From NCBI GenBank assembly GCA_017410745.1, contig JAFPPJ010000084.1, positions 1 to 6,221 of the forward strand: a stretch of DNA of 6,221 bases. Reading direction: 5' to 3'. Shown here piece by piece: positions 5,690 to 6,221 of the stretch (positions within the stretch are counted from its first letter, which is position 1; every line of letters begins with the position of its first letter). The translations under genes and the position numbers were made by a program. This stretch comes from Oscillospiraceae bacterium (GTDB lineage Bacteria; Bacillota; Clostridia; Oscillospirales; Ruminococcaceae). The notes below the pieces were generated by a model that did not search any database, was not told the DNA's origin, and saw only the letters and a program-made list of their open reading frames with translations.

Positions 5690-6221
5690 TTATCCGAACA
5701 TATCCACCAAGAAATCAAATATCATATGCAGTGCCACAGGTACAAGGATATTTCTGCTTTTCAGAAACGTAACGCTGAATATGATGCTGAGAATGATGAC
5801 CTGAACGAATCCGAAATGAAGAAAAGCTCCAGCCAATTTGCCGTGAATCGTCCAAGTGGGAATATGGATCGCCACGAACATCAGTGAACTGAGCAGTATC
5901 GCTTTCCACTGATTCTGTCGCTCTTTGCCGACCATGGCATTCAGCAGCCAGCCGCGGAATACCATTTCTTCCGTGATGCCAACAAAAGAAAACGCAATAA
6001 CTTGCTTGATACCGAAATCACTGTTTAATGTCAGCGAACCTTTTCTGAGATACCCACCGACGAGGGGATAAAGCACAACGAGCAGAAAGACAGGCAGGTA
6101 TTTCGACCATTTTACCTTTGAAGTGAACATCTCTTTCAACCCGATACAGACATCGTCTCTGTAATGATGCACAAGAAGTGCTGCCGGAAGAACCCACACA
6201 AGGTTCTTGATTATAACCGTC
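5690..6221 (-). CDS. CPBP family (CAAX-like) intramembrane metalloprotease, N-terminus outside window
   Basis: The frame stays open to the right edge of the window, so 176 C-terminal residues are seen; the GTG at 6199 is not needed as a start. All three family motifs are present: EExxxR (E84, E85, R89 in GITEEMVFRGW), FxxxH (F115-H119) and HxxxD (H165-D169 in ALHMIFDF). They sit within hydrophobic segments at about 3-18, 40-57, 72-88, 107-120, 136-153 and 157-173, as expected for a membrane-embedded glutamate/histidine metal site. Members cleave membrane or peptide substrates, and many bacterial ones are linked to bacteriocin maturation or immunity, but no bacteriocin gene is visible here. 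GC content is about 44% over 5701-6060 by hand count, clearly below the neighbouring genes, which may mean separate acquisition. The substrate is unknown. Confidence 0.88.
   Translation of the reverse strand, partial: TVIIKNLVWVLPAALLVHHYRDDVCIGLKEMFTSKVKWSKYLPVFLLVVLYPLVGGYLRKGSLTLNSDFGIKQVIAFSFVGITEEMVFRGWLLNAMVGKERQNQWKAILLSSLMFVAIHIPTWTIHGKLAGAFLHFGFVQVIILSIIFSVTFLKSRNILVPVALHMIFDFLVDMFG

Noticed and set aside
5615..5887. 90-codon plus-strand open frame
   Set aside because: It overlaps the CPBP protease antisense and lacks a ribosome binding site and recognisable features.

Overview
The window looks like chromosomal DNA of an anaerobic Gram-positive bacterium, most likely a Clostridia member of the Ruminococcus/Oscillospiraceae type. 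Supporting signs are strong purine-rich ribosome binding sites, two promoters of the extended -10 type, a rubredoxin-containing flavoprotein of the kind found in strict anaerobes, and moderately GC-rich genes (roughly 55-60% in lines I counted by hand). The genus is an inference.

Left half, plus strand (1-3210): the end of a membrane-anchored protein resembling the C-terminal part of transglutaminase-like/DUF4129 proteins overlaps by four bases (ATGA) with an amidohydrolase of the S-adenosylhomocysteine (SAH)/methylthioadenosine deaminase family. After a 145-base gap holding a good promoter and a small inverted repeat comes an S-adenosylhomocysteine hydrolase homologue of the short archaeal/Thermotoga-like type. 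Read together, the two enzymes suggest that spent SAH is first deaminated to S-inosylhomocysteine and then split to inosine and homocysteine. This is the alternative SAM recycling route known from Methanocaldococcus, rather than direct SAH hydrolysis.

Middle (3211-3364): a convergent intergenic region with two hairpins. One is an imperfect stem followed by a T-rich run. The other is a perfect 18-bp stem that probably ends transcription from both sides.

Right half, minus strand (3365-6221): reading leftwards from the window's right edge there is a CPBP-family membrane protease (its N-terminus lies outside the window), a 235-base gap with no gene, then a promoter, an M18 metallo-aminopeptidase, and a flavin reductase-like/rubredoxin fusion (high-molecular-weight rubredoxin type). 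The last two are 50 bases apart and probably form one transcript. The CPBP gene is clearly more AT-rich than its neighbours (about 44% GC by hand count), so it may have a different history.

No tRNA, rRNA, CRISPR array, insertion sequence or recognised riboswitch was seen.
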